Of a stretch of DNA of 34,831 nt, positions 8,447 to 16,242 are shown piece after piece; the stretch's first letter is position 1, and each line of letters opens with the position of its first letter. This DNA comes from Sphingobium abikonense NBRC 16140 (lineage in GTDB: Bacteria > Pseudomonadota > Alphaproteobacteria > Sphingomonadales > Sphingomonadaceae): assembly GCF_001598335.1 (NCBI RefSeq), contig NZ_BCYT01000024.1:1-34831 (forward strand). Reading direction: 5' to 3'. The translations under genes were made by a program, and so were the position numbers. The notes beneath the pieces were generated by a model. It made no database searches. It saw only the letters and a list, made by a program, of their open reading frames with translations, and was not told the DNA's origin.

Positions 8447-9073
8447 TTAGCCGTCCCGGCTCGCCAGCGCTTCGGGCAATAAATCCACCGCTTGCGCCAA
8501 CCGTTCGTCGATCAGGCCCAGCAATTCCATCCAGCTGTTGATATGGTCCAGCTCGCCCGGACCGTCCGACACGCCGCGCAGGCCCATCAGCGGAACGTCA
8601 TAGCGCGCGCAGGCCCGGGCGATGGCGAAGCTTTCCATGTCGACCATGTCGGCGTCGATGCCGGCATATTCCTCGCCGCCCACGACATTGGCGCCGGTCG
8701 ACAAGCGCGCCAGCGGCAGCGGCAACGGGGTTGTCAGCGGGATATCGACCGGATGATCGCTCATCGGCGTCACGCCTTTGGGGAAACCAAGACGCGTGGC
8801 ATCCATGTCGCGCCAGGATACGCTCGCAATCTGGAAGATCTCCCCCAGTGGGCAGCGGCGCGAGCCGGCCGACCCCAGCGACACGACAAGGTCGGGCAGG
8901 GCATTGCGCGCCGCCAGCGCCTGGAGCGCAGCGCCCATCGCGATTCCTGCTTCGACAGGGCCGACACCGGTCAGCAGCGGCGTGAACCGAGCGCGCAAAT
9001 GCGGGCCATATTCGGCGTCCACCGCCATGACGAACAGGACGCGCCTGCCCGCGATCGTCTCGCCTTCCACCAT
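8447..9073 (-). CDS. mtnN: MTA/SAH nucleosidase (phosphorylase/nucleosidase superfamily)
   Basis: A 208-residue protein resembling 5'-methylthioadenosine/S-adenosylhomocysteine nucleosidase, which releases adenine from the by-products of SAM metabolism. Residues matching the catalytic set of the Escherichia coli enzyme are present: E21 in 'MAVDAEYGP', E147 in 'VDMESFAIA' and D170 in 'RGVSDGPG'. The glycine-rich 'SLGSAGS' (65-71) also fits the superfamily. The chosen start at 9073 has AAGGGGA upstream; longer in-frame starts overlap the divergent small gene. The product adenine is the substrate of Apt, encoded convergently 24 bp away. It could instead be a related nucleoside phosphorylase. Confidence 0.82.
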   Translation of the reverse strand: MVEGETIAGRRVLFVMAVDAEYGPHLRARFTPLLTGVGPVEAGIAMGAALQALAARNALPDLVVSLGSAGSRRCPLGEIFQIASVSWRDMDATRLGFPKGVTPMSDHPVDIPLTTPLPLPLARLSTGANVVGGEEYAGIDADMVDMESFAIARACARYDVPLMGLRGVSDGPGELDHINSWMELLGLIDERLAQAVDLLPEALASRDG

Positions 9074-9214
9074 GAACGTCCCCTTCGTCTGCTGCACTTT
9101 GCCTTTAGGCGAGCTGGATGGCCAGGCGAAGCGCCAAATGCGCGGCTTTTCGCTTGCCTTGCCCCGGTCCGCTGCGTCAGATGCTACAAACGCACCCGCC
9201 AGCAGGAGCCAGAC

Positions 9215-9472
9215 ATGACGCCGATCGAACGCGCCGCCCGCGCCTTGTGCCAGATGCAGGGCCAGTCGCAGGACGACGCCGGTTGGCAGGCCTGCCTGCC
9301 CCAGGTTCGTGCGGTGCTGGACGCCATCCATGAACCCAGCGATTATATGAAGGAAGCTGGGGCCGGCATCACCCGCTACATCAGCCCAGACAGCGACGAG
9401 CGCGCCTATGCGCAGGATGCCGCCAATGTCTGGCGTTTCATGCTGGACGCCATGAAGAAGCAGGTGCCCTGA
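9215..9472 (+). CDS. 85-residue protein of unknown function
   Basis: An 85-residue, mostly helical soluble protein starting 'MTPIERAARALC' and ending in a basic helix 'DAMKKQVP'. No signal peptide or membrane segment is present. The ATG has a good AGGAG 8 bases upstream, and codon use is typical of the neighbours. It is divergent from the MTA/SAH nucleosidase gene (141 bp between starts). I do not recognise a named family; similar short proteins are often annotated as hypothetical in sphingomonads. Confidence 0.75.
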   Translation: MTPIERAARALCQMQGQSQDDAGWQACLPQVRAVLDAIHEPSDYMKEAGAGITRYISPDSDERAYAQDAANVWRFMLDAMKKQVP

Positions 9473-9789
9473 CCGTCAATCGCACCAGTGGAGGGGCCTT
9501 GGGACCTCCAATAGTGTCAACCGGACGAGAATGACGATCCGTCGCAATGCCCTCAACCAGAACGGCATCGGCACCGACATGGCTTACGTCGGCAAGGAGA
9601 TTCGGGGCTCCCGGGTTCCTGAGCGTCGCTTTTCTGCTCCGTTACGGCTTAGAAAGGCTGTGATCGGCCCATATGATCCAGGACCGGGCGCCGACGGAGG
9701 GTGATAACGGCGGCTCAGTCCACCGACGCGCGATTGGCGGATATGCCATAGAGGCGGCGGAACGCAGTCCAGTCTGCCTGCGCTGGTCA
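9473..9789. other. 317-bp gap without a convincing gene
   Basis: Composition is less GC-biased at codon level than the flanking genes. The only candidate seen is the 57-codon frame at 9531-9704, listed separately. No tRNA, clear terminator or long repeat is visible. The gap may hold the decayed remains of a lost gene. Confidence 0.4.
9531..9704 (+). CDS. Possible 57-residue small protein or gene remnant
   Basis: ATG at 9531 opens a 57-codon frame beginning 'MTIRRNALNQNGIGTDMAYV', preceded by GGACGAGA. The N-terminal half reads like folded protein; the C-terminal half is Arg/Pro-rich and less convincing. No family is recognised. It could be a true small protein, or the start or middle of a degraded gene. 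Confidence 0.2.
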   Translation: MTIRRNALNQNGIGTDMAYVGKEIRGSRVPERRFSAPLRLRKAVIGPYDPGPGADGG

Positions 9790-10644
9790 TCAGCTCCGGA
9801 TGAAGGCCAGAATGTCCGCGTTTAATTGTTCGGCGTTTGTCGTCAGCATCCCGTGCGGGAAGTCTTCATAGATTTTGAGAGTCGCATTGGGCAGCAGTTC
9901 GGCCTGGAGCACGCCCGCATTCTTGTAAGGCACCACCTGATCGTCATCCCCGTGCAACACCAGCGTCGGGACGCTGATCGCTTTCAGGTCTTCGGTCTGG
10001 TCGGTTTCGGAAAAAGCCTTGATGCCATGATAATGGGCGAGCGCGCTGCCCATCATGCCTTGACGCCACCAATTGTCGACGACGGCCGGTTTCACGTCCG
10101 CGCCCTCGCGATTATATCCGTAAAAGGGACCGCTCGCGACGTCCCGGAAAAATTGTGCGCGGTTCTTCGCCAGGCTTTCGCGAAAGCCGTCGAACACGTC
10201 GATCGGCAGGCCGCCGGGATAGCGATCGGTCTTGACCATGATCGGCGGCACGGCGCTCACCAGCACCGCCCGGTCGACGCGGCCCTGCGCTATGCCGAAC
10301 CGCGCGACATAGGCGGCGACTTCGCCGCCACCCGTCGAATGGCCGACATGTATGGCGTTCCTCAGGTCCAGATGCTGGGCAACCGCCGCGGCGTCTGCCG
10401 CATAATGGTCCATGTCATGGCCGAAATCGACCTGTTGCGATCGACCATGTCCACGCCGGTCATGGGCGACGACACGATAGCCTTGGTCCAGGAAGAACAG
10501 CATCTGCGCATCCCAATCGTCGGACGAGAGTGGCCAGCCGTGATGAAACATGATCGGCTGGGCATCCTTGCTGCCCCAATCCTTGTAGAAGATGTCAACG
10601 CCATCGGTGGTGGTCACGAAGCTCGATGAGGCAGTGCTGGTCAT
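9790..10644 (-). CDS. Alpha/beta hydrolase, non-haem chloroperoxidase/arylesterase type
   Basis: A 284-residue serine hydrolase of the cofactor-free haloperoxidase (perhydrolase/arylesterase) group, known for ester hydrolysis and peracid formation. The substrate here is unknown. Features are the oxyanion region 'MFHHGWPLSSDDW' (32-44), 'AHDRRGHGRS' (60-69), the nucleophile elbow GHSTGG (S103), the acid in 'HGDDDQVVP' (probably D235) and H264 in 'FPHGM'. The start at 10644 follows a strong AGGAG; the longer in-frame start at 10767 lacks one. There is no signal peptide, so it is cytoplasmic. It stands alone, 271 bp from the receptor gene on the same strand; the receptor terminator lies between them. 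Confidence 0.9.
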   Translation of the reverse strand: MTSTASSSFVTTTDGVDIFYKDWGSKDAQPIMFHHGWPLSSDDWDAQMLFFLDQGYRVVAHDRRGHGRSQQVDFGHDMDHYAADAAAVAQHLDLRNAIHVGHSTGGGEVAAYVARFGIAQGRVDRAVLVSAVPPIMVKTDRYPGGLPIDVFDGFRESLAKNRAQFFRDVASGPFYGYNREGADVKPAVVDNWWRQGMMGSALAHYHGIKAFSETDQTEDLKAISVPTLVLHGDDDQVVPYKNAGVLQAELLPNATLKIYEDFPHGMLTTNAEQLNADILAFIRS

Positions 10645-10845
10645 GGCAGGCTCCTGATAAAGCGGGATGACGAAAATGTTGAAGGTTGGTTCGGTAAGAG
10701 GGTGGTCCTGGTTCGTTGCGCCGTGATGAACGCGCCAACGAAGCGTCTGCTGCGTGTCGTCGATCATGCCATTCTTACAAACCGAACGATATCGGAAATC
10801 GTCAGGTGATCGAGCCTATCGGTCTTGCTGCTCCTTCGCTCGAAC

Positions 10846-10880
10846 AAGAAAAGGCGGAAGCGGCGTTCGCCGCTTCCGCC
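10846..10880 (-). terminator. Strong intrinsic terminator of the 963-residue receptor gene
   Basis: A perfect 13-bp inverted repeat, GGCGGAAGCGGCG (10853-10865) and its complement (10868-10880), with a minimal loop. On the minus strand it is followed by TTTTCTTGTT. It lies 35 bp after the receptor stop codon. It separates the receptor from the downstream hydrolase gene. Confidence 0.85.
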
Positions 10881-10915
10881 CCCAAAGGCTTGGGACCTGT
10901 CAGCCAAGCCTCCCG

Positions 10916-13807
10916 TCAGAAATTGGCCCGAATGCCGGCCAAAATCGTGCGACCGGGATAATAGACCGAGTAAGGCGCATTATCATATTCGAACAGCGTG
11001 CGGATCGGCTCGTTCGTCATGTTGAGTGCGTCGAGCGTCAGGCGCACACCATCATTGAGGAAGGGAAGCTGATAGCCGGCCGACAGGTCGAGTTGGCCCC
11101 GCGCCTTGGACCGCAACGAGGCATTCTGGATGCCGTTCTGCGGCCGGTTGACCGCGATCGCATCGTCATTCCACACATAGTTGAGGCTGACCGACAGCCG
11201 GTCGTCTTCATAGAAGCCCTGAAGATTGTAGGAATATTTCGACACGCCCGTCGCCACCAGCCCGGACGAGGATGACTGGTCCAGATAAGTGCCGTTGGCC
11301 GAGAAGCCGAGGCCCTTCATCAGGAAGTCGAGCGGCTGGACCCAGGTGATTTCCAGACCCTTGATCTTCAGGTCCGACAGGTTGATCGGGCGGTTCACCG
11401 TGATGGGCAACTGACCAACGGGGATGCCGGTCTGCAGTGACCGATCGTTCAGCGCATTTTGCTGTGTCGGGATCAGGCTGTCGAACGGAATGTTGAGCGA
11501 TCCAAAGCTCACTTCCTGCGATGTAGTGACTGTGAACCCCTGGATATTCTTCATGAAAAGGGACAGGCCGACATAACCGATGCCGCCCGTGTAGATTTCA
11601 CCGCCCAGATCATAGTTGTCGGACGTGTACGGTTTCAGGTCCGGATTGCCCGCGCTGGCAACGAGGGCGGATGGATCGGAAAAGGTGATGCCCGGCAGAA
11701 TCTGGCTGGCATCGGGCCGCGTCATCGTGCGCGATGCCGATGCGCGCAATTTGATATTGTCGGCGATATCGTAGGTCAGGTTGATCGACGGGAGGAAGTT
11801 CTCGTAGGTCGACCGCGACGTGATATCGACGATTTCCGAACCGATCTGGCTTGGTCCGACCACTTCTTGGCGGGTGCGGGCATAGCGCATACCGGTATTG
11901 ATGCGCAGGTCGCGGCCGGCGATGGTCGTAACGCCGTTCAATTCGAAATAGGCGCCCCACACTTCTTCGTCCATGTCGCCGGTCGCGCCACCCGTCACCG
12001 CGCCGCGTGTTTCGGGCGCGCTGTCACGATAGCTTTCATAGTCGGTGACATCGCGGATCGCGCCAAAGTCCGGCATGATGTAGCGGGTGAAGCCGATATT
12101 GCCGCTGGCCAGATGCCCGAAATTCTTGACCGATCCGGGCATCAGATATTGCGGAATGGCGCTGGTTGGGATCGATCCGGTGTCGCCCGTGCAGCCGGTG
12201 CCGCACACTGACAGCTGATAGGCCGGGCTGTTGTCATAAGCGCGGATGGAGCGTTGCGCCCGGTCATAGGCGGCGCCAACCTTTACGTTGAAGAAGTCGT
12301 CACCATAGGTGACATCCAGATGCGCGCCCTTGGTTTCGGTCTTTCGGCGCACGAGCGCGACATTCTGGCGATACCATTCCCACAGACCGTTGTTGGGATC
12401 GTTCAGGTCCACATTCGTGGTGATCGAGGGGTAATCGCCCTGGCCGGTGTTGTCATAATAGACGTCGACGCCCGATTGCGGGGCTGTCTGGAATACCCAA
12501 CTCGGTTGCTCACGGAAGAAACGGCTCTTCGAATAATTGGCGCTCAAGTCGACCTTCAGCAGGTCGCTGGGCTGCCAGCTCAGGCTCGGGTTGATATTCC
12601 AGAATTTTGTGGTCTGACGGAATTGGCTCGCCTCCAGGAAGAAGGAGCTGTTGGCAAAGGTGCCGCTGGTGACGACGCCATTGTCATCCACGGTCAGGTC
12701 GATCGGGATCATGCCTCCGGTCGACTGGGCGCTGGTGCCCGGACCGGAGTTACGCACCTGCCAGTTCATGATCAGACGGTCATAGTTGCGCTTCGATTTC
12801 GCCCAGATCCCGTCCAGCGCGAAATGCAGTTCGTCGCTAGGCCGCCATTCCAGCGATGCCAGCGCCGAAATGCGCGAGCGGTCCCCTTGCGTCAGCGCTT
12901 GGCGGCCAAGACGGGGAATGAGCGCGGTGCTCAGCTGATCGCGCGTCAGGCCAGACGTCGCAACCACATCGACCGGCTGACCTGCGACCAGGCCATGGCC
13001 GGCGTTGTTCGGCACGATCGAGGCATAGCTGAAATTATTGCCGCCCGGATCGCCAGCACCCAGATTGCCGTCGCTATAGCCCAGCGTCTCATAGCCATCG
13101 ACGCGCGTCTTGGTCTTGACGCCGGCCACACCGACCAGGATGCCGAACGTATCGGTGGTGTGGCTCGCAACGATCGCGCCGCGCGGGCTGATCTTGTCGT
13201 TGCTGTCGGTATATTGGCCCTGCGCGACGACGGTCACATGCGTGCCGGGCTTGTCGAACGGCCGCGCGTTGCGCAGGTTGACCGTCCCCGCAATGCCGCC
13301 TTCCAGCGTGGAGGGAGAGGGGGTTTTGGCCAGATCGAGCCGGGTGAACAGTTCCGAAGGGAAGAAGTCCAGGTCGACCTCGCGATTGGCGCTGCCGCCG
13401 TTGGTGCCGCCATCGGAAGCGACCTGCAATTGCGATCCGTTCAGCAGCACGCGCGTAAAGCTCGGCCCCAGACCACGGATCGCGACCTGCGTGCCTTCGC
13501 CGTTGATATCGCGGTTGAGGCGGACGCCGGGCATGCGGTTGAGCGTTTCGGCCAGATTGGTCGCAGGCAGCTTGCCAATGTCTTCGGCGAAGATCGAGTC
13601 GCCGAACGCCACTGCATTCTTTTTCGCGTTTGTAGCGCTTTGCAGCGAGCCGCGAATGCCGGTCACGACGATGTCGGCGACCTCGTCTTCCTGAGCAGCG
13701 GGCGGCTGTGGCGTGACCTGGCCGAAGGCCAGGGTGGAGGTGGAAAACGCGCCTAGCGCGGAAGCCGCGAACAGTGCGGCGCGTAGATGGTTCTGGCGTA
13801 ACGACAT
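10916..13807 (-). CDS. TonB-dependent outer-membrane receptor (Xanthomonas/Caulobacter type)
   Basis: A 963-residue outer-membrane transporter powered by TonB-ExbB-ExbD. The signal peptide ends near residue 30. The TonB-box region 'DIVVTGIRGSLQ' (about 45-56) is followed by the plug domain, including 'LPATNLAETLNRMPGV' and 'VAIRGLGPSFTRVLLNG'. A long beta-barrel follows and ends in the aromatic-final strand 'AGIRANF'. A cysteine pair, CGTGC (about residue 535), probably sits in an outer loop. The ribosome binding site AGGAGAGGGA precedes the ATG. Two LacI-type palindromes flank the upstream -35-like hexamer, suggesting control by a carbohydrate-sensing repressor; the substrate is otherwise unknown. 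No sugar enzymes or regulator lie beside it. Confidence 0.95.
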   Translation of the reverse strand: MSLRQNHLRAALFAASALGAFSTSTLAFGQVTPQPPAAQEDEVADIVVTGIRGSLQSATNAKKNAVAFGDSIFAEDIGKLPATNLAETLNRMPGVRLNRDINGEGTQVAIRGLGPSFTRVLLNGSQLQVASDGGTNGGSANREVDLDFFPSELFTRLDLAKTPSPSTLEGGIAGTVNLRNARPFDKPGTHVTVVAQGQYTDSNDKISPRGAIVASHTTDTFGILVGVAGVKTKTRVDGYETLGYSDGNLGAGDPGGNNFSYASIVPNNAGHGLVAGQPVDVVATSGLTRDQLSTALIPRLGRQALTQGDRSRISALASLEWRPSDELHFALDGIWAKSKRNYDRLIMNWQVRNSGPGTSAQSTGGMIPIDLTVDDNGVVTSGTFANSSFFLEASQFRQTTKFWNINPSLSWQPSDLLKVDLSANYSKSRFFREQPSWVFQTAPQSGVDVYYDNTGQGDYPSITTNVDLNDPNNGLWEWYRQNVALVRRKTETKGAHLDVTYGDDFFNVKVGAAYDRAQRSIRAYDNSPAYQLSVCGTGCTGDTGSIPTSAIPQYLMPGSVKNFGHLASGNIGFTRYIMPDFGAIRDVTDYESYRDSAPETRGAVTGGATGDMDEEVWGAYFELNGVTTIAGRDLRINTGMRYARTRQEVVGPSQIGSEIVDITSRSTYENFLPSINLTYDIADNIKLRASASRTMTRPDASQILPGITFSDPSALVASAGNPDLKPYTSDNYDLGGEIYTGGIGYVGLSLFMKNIQGFTVTTSQEVSFGSLNIPFDSLIPTQQNALNDRSLQTGIPVGQLPITVNRPINLSDLKIKGLEITWVQPLDFLMKGLGFSANGTYLDQSSSSGLVATGVSKYSYNLQGFYEDDRLSVSLNYVWNDDAIAVNRPQNGIQNASLRSKARGQLDLSAGYQLPFLNDGVRLTLDALNMTNEPIRTLFEYDNAPYSVYYPGRTILAGIRANF

Positions 13808-13856
13808 GACAAATCCCTCTCCTGCGTGTCTGTCCGCTGTGGCGGCACAGTGTAGC

Positions 13857-13870
13857 TGGTAACGCTATCA
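13857..13870. promoter_or_regulatory. LacI-type operator-like palindrome (proximal)
   Basis: TGGTAACGCTATCA is a near-palindrome centred on CG (5 of 7 pairs). It resembles the TGNTANCGNTANCA sites of LacI-family sugar regulators in Caulobacter and relatives (consensus recalled). It lies 50 bp upstream of the receptor start, downstream of the -35-like TTGACA, where a bound repressor would block transcription. Confidence 0.5.
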
Positions 13871-13900
13871 GTCGCGGACAAAGCCGCAATTCTGTATTTA

Positions 13901-13906
13901 TGTCAA
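13901..13906 (-). promoter_or_regulatory. -35-like hexamer of the receptor promoter
   Basis: TTGACA on the minus strand, a perfect -35 consensus in a locally AT-rich stretch between the two operator-like sites. No convincing -10 hexamer is found at 16-18 bp spacing (the best is CTTTGT), so the promoter call is tentative. Confidence 0.35.
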
Positions 13907-13921
13907 CCGAAATATTTTAAA

Positions 13922-13935
13922 TGATAGCGCTATTC
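13922..13935. promoter_or_regulatory. LacI-type operator-like palindrome (distal)
   Basis: TGATAGCGCTATTC contains a perfect 10-bp core ATAGCGCTAT. It lies upstream of the -35-like hexamer, with its centre 65 bp from the centre of the proximal site (about six helical turns), a spacing compatible with repressor looping. Confidence 0.5.
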
Positions 13936-14257
13936 ACGGCATTGTGTCCTTAGCGGAAGCGCCCCTTCGCTTATGGCATCATGCGTCAAATGGCCGGACA
14001 AGAGGCATCCGACGACCGGCTGGGACAACAGGCCGCTTCAGCCCGAGAAAGCCAATCGCTTCTGAAGACTGGAGCGCCGAATCACAATTGGGGAGGGCTG
14101 AGACGAAGCACGCCGATCCTGCGGCCTTACGGGATTACGCCTTGCCGGAGCGAGCATGTGCACGGCTTTCCAGGCCTTTCATAAGAAAGGAGCCGGCCGC
14201 ATTTTTCGCTGGTACTGATCGGCGCAGGCGATGACTTTTCTATGCAGGAGGTGCGGG
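13936..14257. other. 322-bp gap; one possible hairpin followed by a T-run
   Basis: No frame here shows convincing coding character: the frames at 13944-14234 and 13981-14184 are Arg/Pro/Ser-rich with atypical codon use. A hairpin CCTTTC-ATAA-GAAAGG (14175-14190), extended by CGGCT/AGCCG with a 7-nt bulge (14163-14195), is followed by ATTTTT at 14201. It could end a short transcript, but the T-run starts several bases after the stem. Confidence 0.3.
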
Positions 14258-14998
14258 ATGACGGGACAGGTCAGGATCGGGATCGGCGGATGGGTGTATG
14301 AACCGTGGCGCGGCAGCTTCTATCCCGCCGGGCTGCGGCAGAAGGATGAATTGGCCTATGTCGGCGAACATCTGACCGCGACGGAAGTGAACGCGACCTA
14401 TTATAGCAGCCAGAAACCCGCCACCTTCGCCAATTGGGCGAAGGCGGTGCCCGATGGCTTCCAGTTTGCACTGAAGGCCTCCCGCTACTGCACGAACCGC
14501 AAGGTCCTGGCCGAAGCGGGGGACTCGATCGCCAAATTTACCGGCCAAGGCATAGCGGAACTGGGCGACAGGCTGGGGCCGATCCTCTGGCAATTCATGC
14601 CCACCAAGCGATTCGATCCCGATGATTTCGGCGCATTCCTGACGCTGCTGCCTGACGCGGTTGACGGCGTCCGCCTGCGCCATGCGCTGGAGGTGCGGCA
14701 TGAAAGCTTCGACGATCCGGCGTTTCTCGCCATGGCCAGGGAAGCCGGGGCGGCGGTGGTGCTGGCCGACCATGAAGACTATCCCTCCATCACCGGCCAT
14801 GATGCCGGCTTTGCCTATCTGCGGCTGATGCGGACGCAAACGGACGAGCCCGCCGGTTACGCCCCGGGCGATATCGACCATTGGGCCGGCAGGGCGGTAG
14901 ACCTGTCAAAAGCAGGCGACGTCTATGGCTTTTTCATCAGCGGCGCGAAGGAACGCAATCCGGCCGCCGCCCTGGCGATGATCGCAGCGCTGCCCTGA
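14258..14998 (+). CDS. DUF72 (YecE-like) family protein
   Basis: A 246-residue protein of the widespread DUF72 family, TIM-barrel-like and of unknown biochemical role. Typical motifs are 'IGIGGWVYEPWRGSFYPAGL' near the start, 'EVNATYY' (about 48-54), 'FALKASRY', 'LWQFMPT' (the family LxQFPP-like block), 'ALEVRHESF' and the terminal 'YGFFISGAKERNP'. The start at 14258 follows AGGAGGT; an in-frame ATG nine codons upstream lacks it. It stands alone on the plus strand. No signal peptide is present, so a cytoplasmic location is likely. Confidence 0.93.
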   Translation: MTGQVRIGIGGWVYEPWRGSFYPAGLRQKDELAYVGEHLTATEVNATYYSSQKPATFANWAKAVPDGFQFALKASRYCTNRKVLAEAGDSIAKFTGQGIAELGDRLGPILWQFMPTKRFDPDDFGAFLTLLPDAVDGVRLRHALEVRHESFDDPAFLAMAREAGAAVVLADHEDYPSITGHDAGFAYLRLMRTQTDEPAGYAPGDIDHWAGRAVDLSKAGDVYGFFISGAKERNPAAALAMIAALP

Positions 14999-15121
14999 CA
15001 ACCTTTGTTGCGTTTGTTGCAATCGGAAAGTCATGCTTTGCGATTGTTACAATAAGATGACGCGACTAGAGGCTCCTTACACATGCGGGGGCGAATGTCC
15101 TTCGCAACAATGGAGTCAGTT

Positions 15122-15205
15122 ATGCGTCAGATTTTTCAAGGTGCCGTGCTCGCCGTAGCCGTAGGCGTGCAGATGGTGACATTCTATTCGGTTCTCTATG
15201 CCTGA
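15122..15205 (+). CDS. 27-residue hydrophobic peptide
   Basis: ATG at 15122 with GGAG seven bases upstream opens a 27-codon frame. It begins 'MRQIFQGAVLAVAVGVQM' and ends 'YSVLYA' before TGA. After a short polar start it is one hydrophobic helix long enough to span the membrane. A good terminator follows 46 bp after the stop, so it may form its own short mRNA. It could be a small membrane-protein subunit, a leader peptide or a type I toxin-like peptide; no antisense RNA can be recognised. The function is unknown. Confidence 0.5.
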   Translation: MRQIFQGAVLAVAVGVQMVTFYSVLYA

Positions 15206-15251
15206 CACCGGCTCGGCCGCGTCAGCATTCTCCTTTGCACAAGACCTAAAC

Positions 15252-15286
15252 AGGCCGCTTTCCGAATCATCGGGGCGGCCTTTTTC
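15252..15286 (+). terminator. Rho-independent terminator after the small-peptide gene
   Basis: AGGCCGC (15252-15258) pairs with GCGGCCT (15275-15281), with an inner CCGA/TCGG pairing inside the loop. It is followed directly by TTTTTC. No annotated gene other than the 27-codon frame ends before it, so it marks the end of a short transcript. Confidence 0.75.
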
Positions 15287-15508
15287 ATTAAGCGACGACA
15301 AGCGATATTTCGCTGCATGAAGATGGCAGACCTCTATGCCGGGGGGCGGGGGCCGACAATTTATTGGAGCGCCGCCTCGTCGAGACGACGGATTATGTCA
15401 GGAGCAGCGGACAGCTATGCCCGTGACCGGTCGCAACCTCTTCTGCCGGATCGGTACCCAGCGATGCTGTCAGGAAAATCCAGGCGGGATAACCGGTTAG
15501 CAAAGTCA

Positions 15509-15598
15509 TGGCGGAGAGGGTGGGATTCGAACCCACGTTACGGTTGCCCGTAAACCGCATTTCGAGTGCGGCGCATTCGACCACTCTGCCACCTCTCC
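15509..15598 (-). tRNA. tRNA-Ser (anticodon CGA)
   Basis: Reading the minus strand, the 7-bp acceptor GGAGAGG/CCTCTCC closes the molecule, with G as discriminator and encoded CCA (15509-15511). The anticodon stem CCGCA/TGCGG holds the loop CTCGAAA, giving anticodon CGA for UCG serine codons. A long variable arm (ACGGGCAACCGT) is typical of class II serine tRNAs. The T arm contains GTTCGAATC. All arms are intact. Confidence 0.96.
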
Positions 15599-15734
15599 GC
15601 AGAAGGTCCGGCAAGCGCCGCTGGCGCTGCTTTCCCGGTCGAGCGGCGGCCATTAGCGGATGAAATCACGCTTGCCAAGCGACCTTCGGGGTATTTTTCT
15701 TGTGTCGGCGCAGCGCGCCCCTAAATTGAGCCTC

Positions 15735-16106
15735 ATGAAAGAGATGAGTCAGATTTTTGGCGCGGGCATGACGGCCCCGCCGATCGTCCATGCGCGCTTC
15801 AGCATCGGCGATGTGGTCAAGCACCGGATGTTCGGATTTCGCGGCGTCGTGTTCGATATCGACCCGGTCTTCGCCAATAGCGAGGAATGGTATGAGGCCA
15901 TTCCCGAAGAAGCACGCCCCGACAAGCATCAGCCTTTCTATCATCTGCTCGCGGAAAATGGCGAATCCAGTTATGTCGCCTATGTCAGCCAGCAGAATCT
16001 GGTGACGGACGACAGCGACGAACCGGTCGACCATCCCGCCATTTCCGGCATGTTCGGCACCTATGCCAAGGGTAAGTATCGGCTGCGCGCGCTGCACCGC
16101 CATTAA
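15735..16106 (+). CDS. hspQ: Heat shock protein HspQ (hemimethylated-DNA-binding YccV family)
   Basis: A small soluble protein of the HspQ/YccV family, which in enterobacteria binds hemimethylated DNA and acts as a Lon-protease specificity factor. The domain is clear: 'FSIGDVVKHRMFGFRGVVFDIDP' region, then 'WYEAI', 'HQPFYHLLAENGESSYVAYVSQQNL' region and 'HPAISGMFG'. From 15735 the protein is 123 residues; in-frame ATGs at 15744 and 15768 (112 residues, starting MTAPPIV) are alternatives, and none has a strong ribosome binding site. It stands alone between the tRNA-Ser gene and the transporter gene. Confidence 0.9.
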   Translation: MKEMSQIFGAGMTAPPIVHARFSIGDVVKHRMFGFRGVVFDIDPVFANSEEWYEAIPEEARPDKHQPFYHLLAENGESSYVAYVSQQNLVTDDSDEPVDHPAISGMFGTYAKGKYRLRALHRH

Positions 16107-16242
16107 GTCCCCTGCCGTTTCCCCTCGGTTGCCAGGAGCCATCGCCATCGAGGGGACGCCCGCCACCGCGTCAGTTTGCGATTGATCCGCCGTCTGGCGC
16201 GATTATGACCGGACCCTTGGCATGATCGACAAGGGGTAAGCG

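Noticed and set aside
10780..10800. ACCGAACGATATCGGA as a TetR-type operator upstream of the hydrolase
   Set aside because: Only a 4-bp inverted repeat (CCGA/TCGG) is present, no regulator gene is nearby, and the distance to the hydrolase start is over 130 bp.
12254..13756. 500-codon plus-strand frame opposite the receptor gene
   Set aside because: Antisense shadow; the minus strand encodes a complete TonB-dependent receptor with signal peptide, TonB box and C-terminal strand.
13981..14184. 67-codon frame in the gap before the DUF72 gene
   Set aside because: No ribosome binding site, atypical codon use and no recognisable protein character.
15317..15553. Plus-strand frame across the tRNA-Ser gene
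   Set aside because: The ending 'GWDSNPRY' is the well-known false translation of a tRNA T arm.
16121..16155. CCCCTCG/CGAGGGG stem after hspQ as a terminator
   Set aside because: A 21-nt loop and no T-run; not convincing as an intrinsic terminator.
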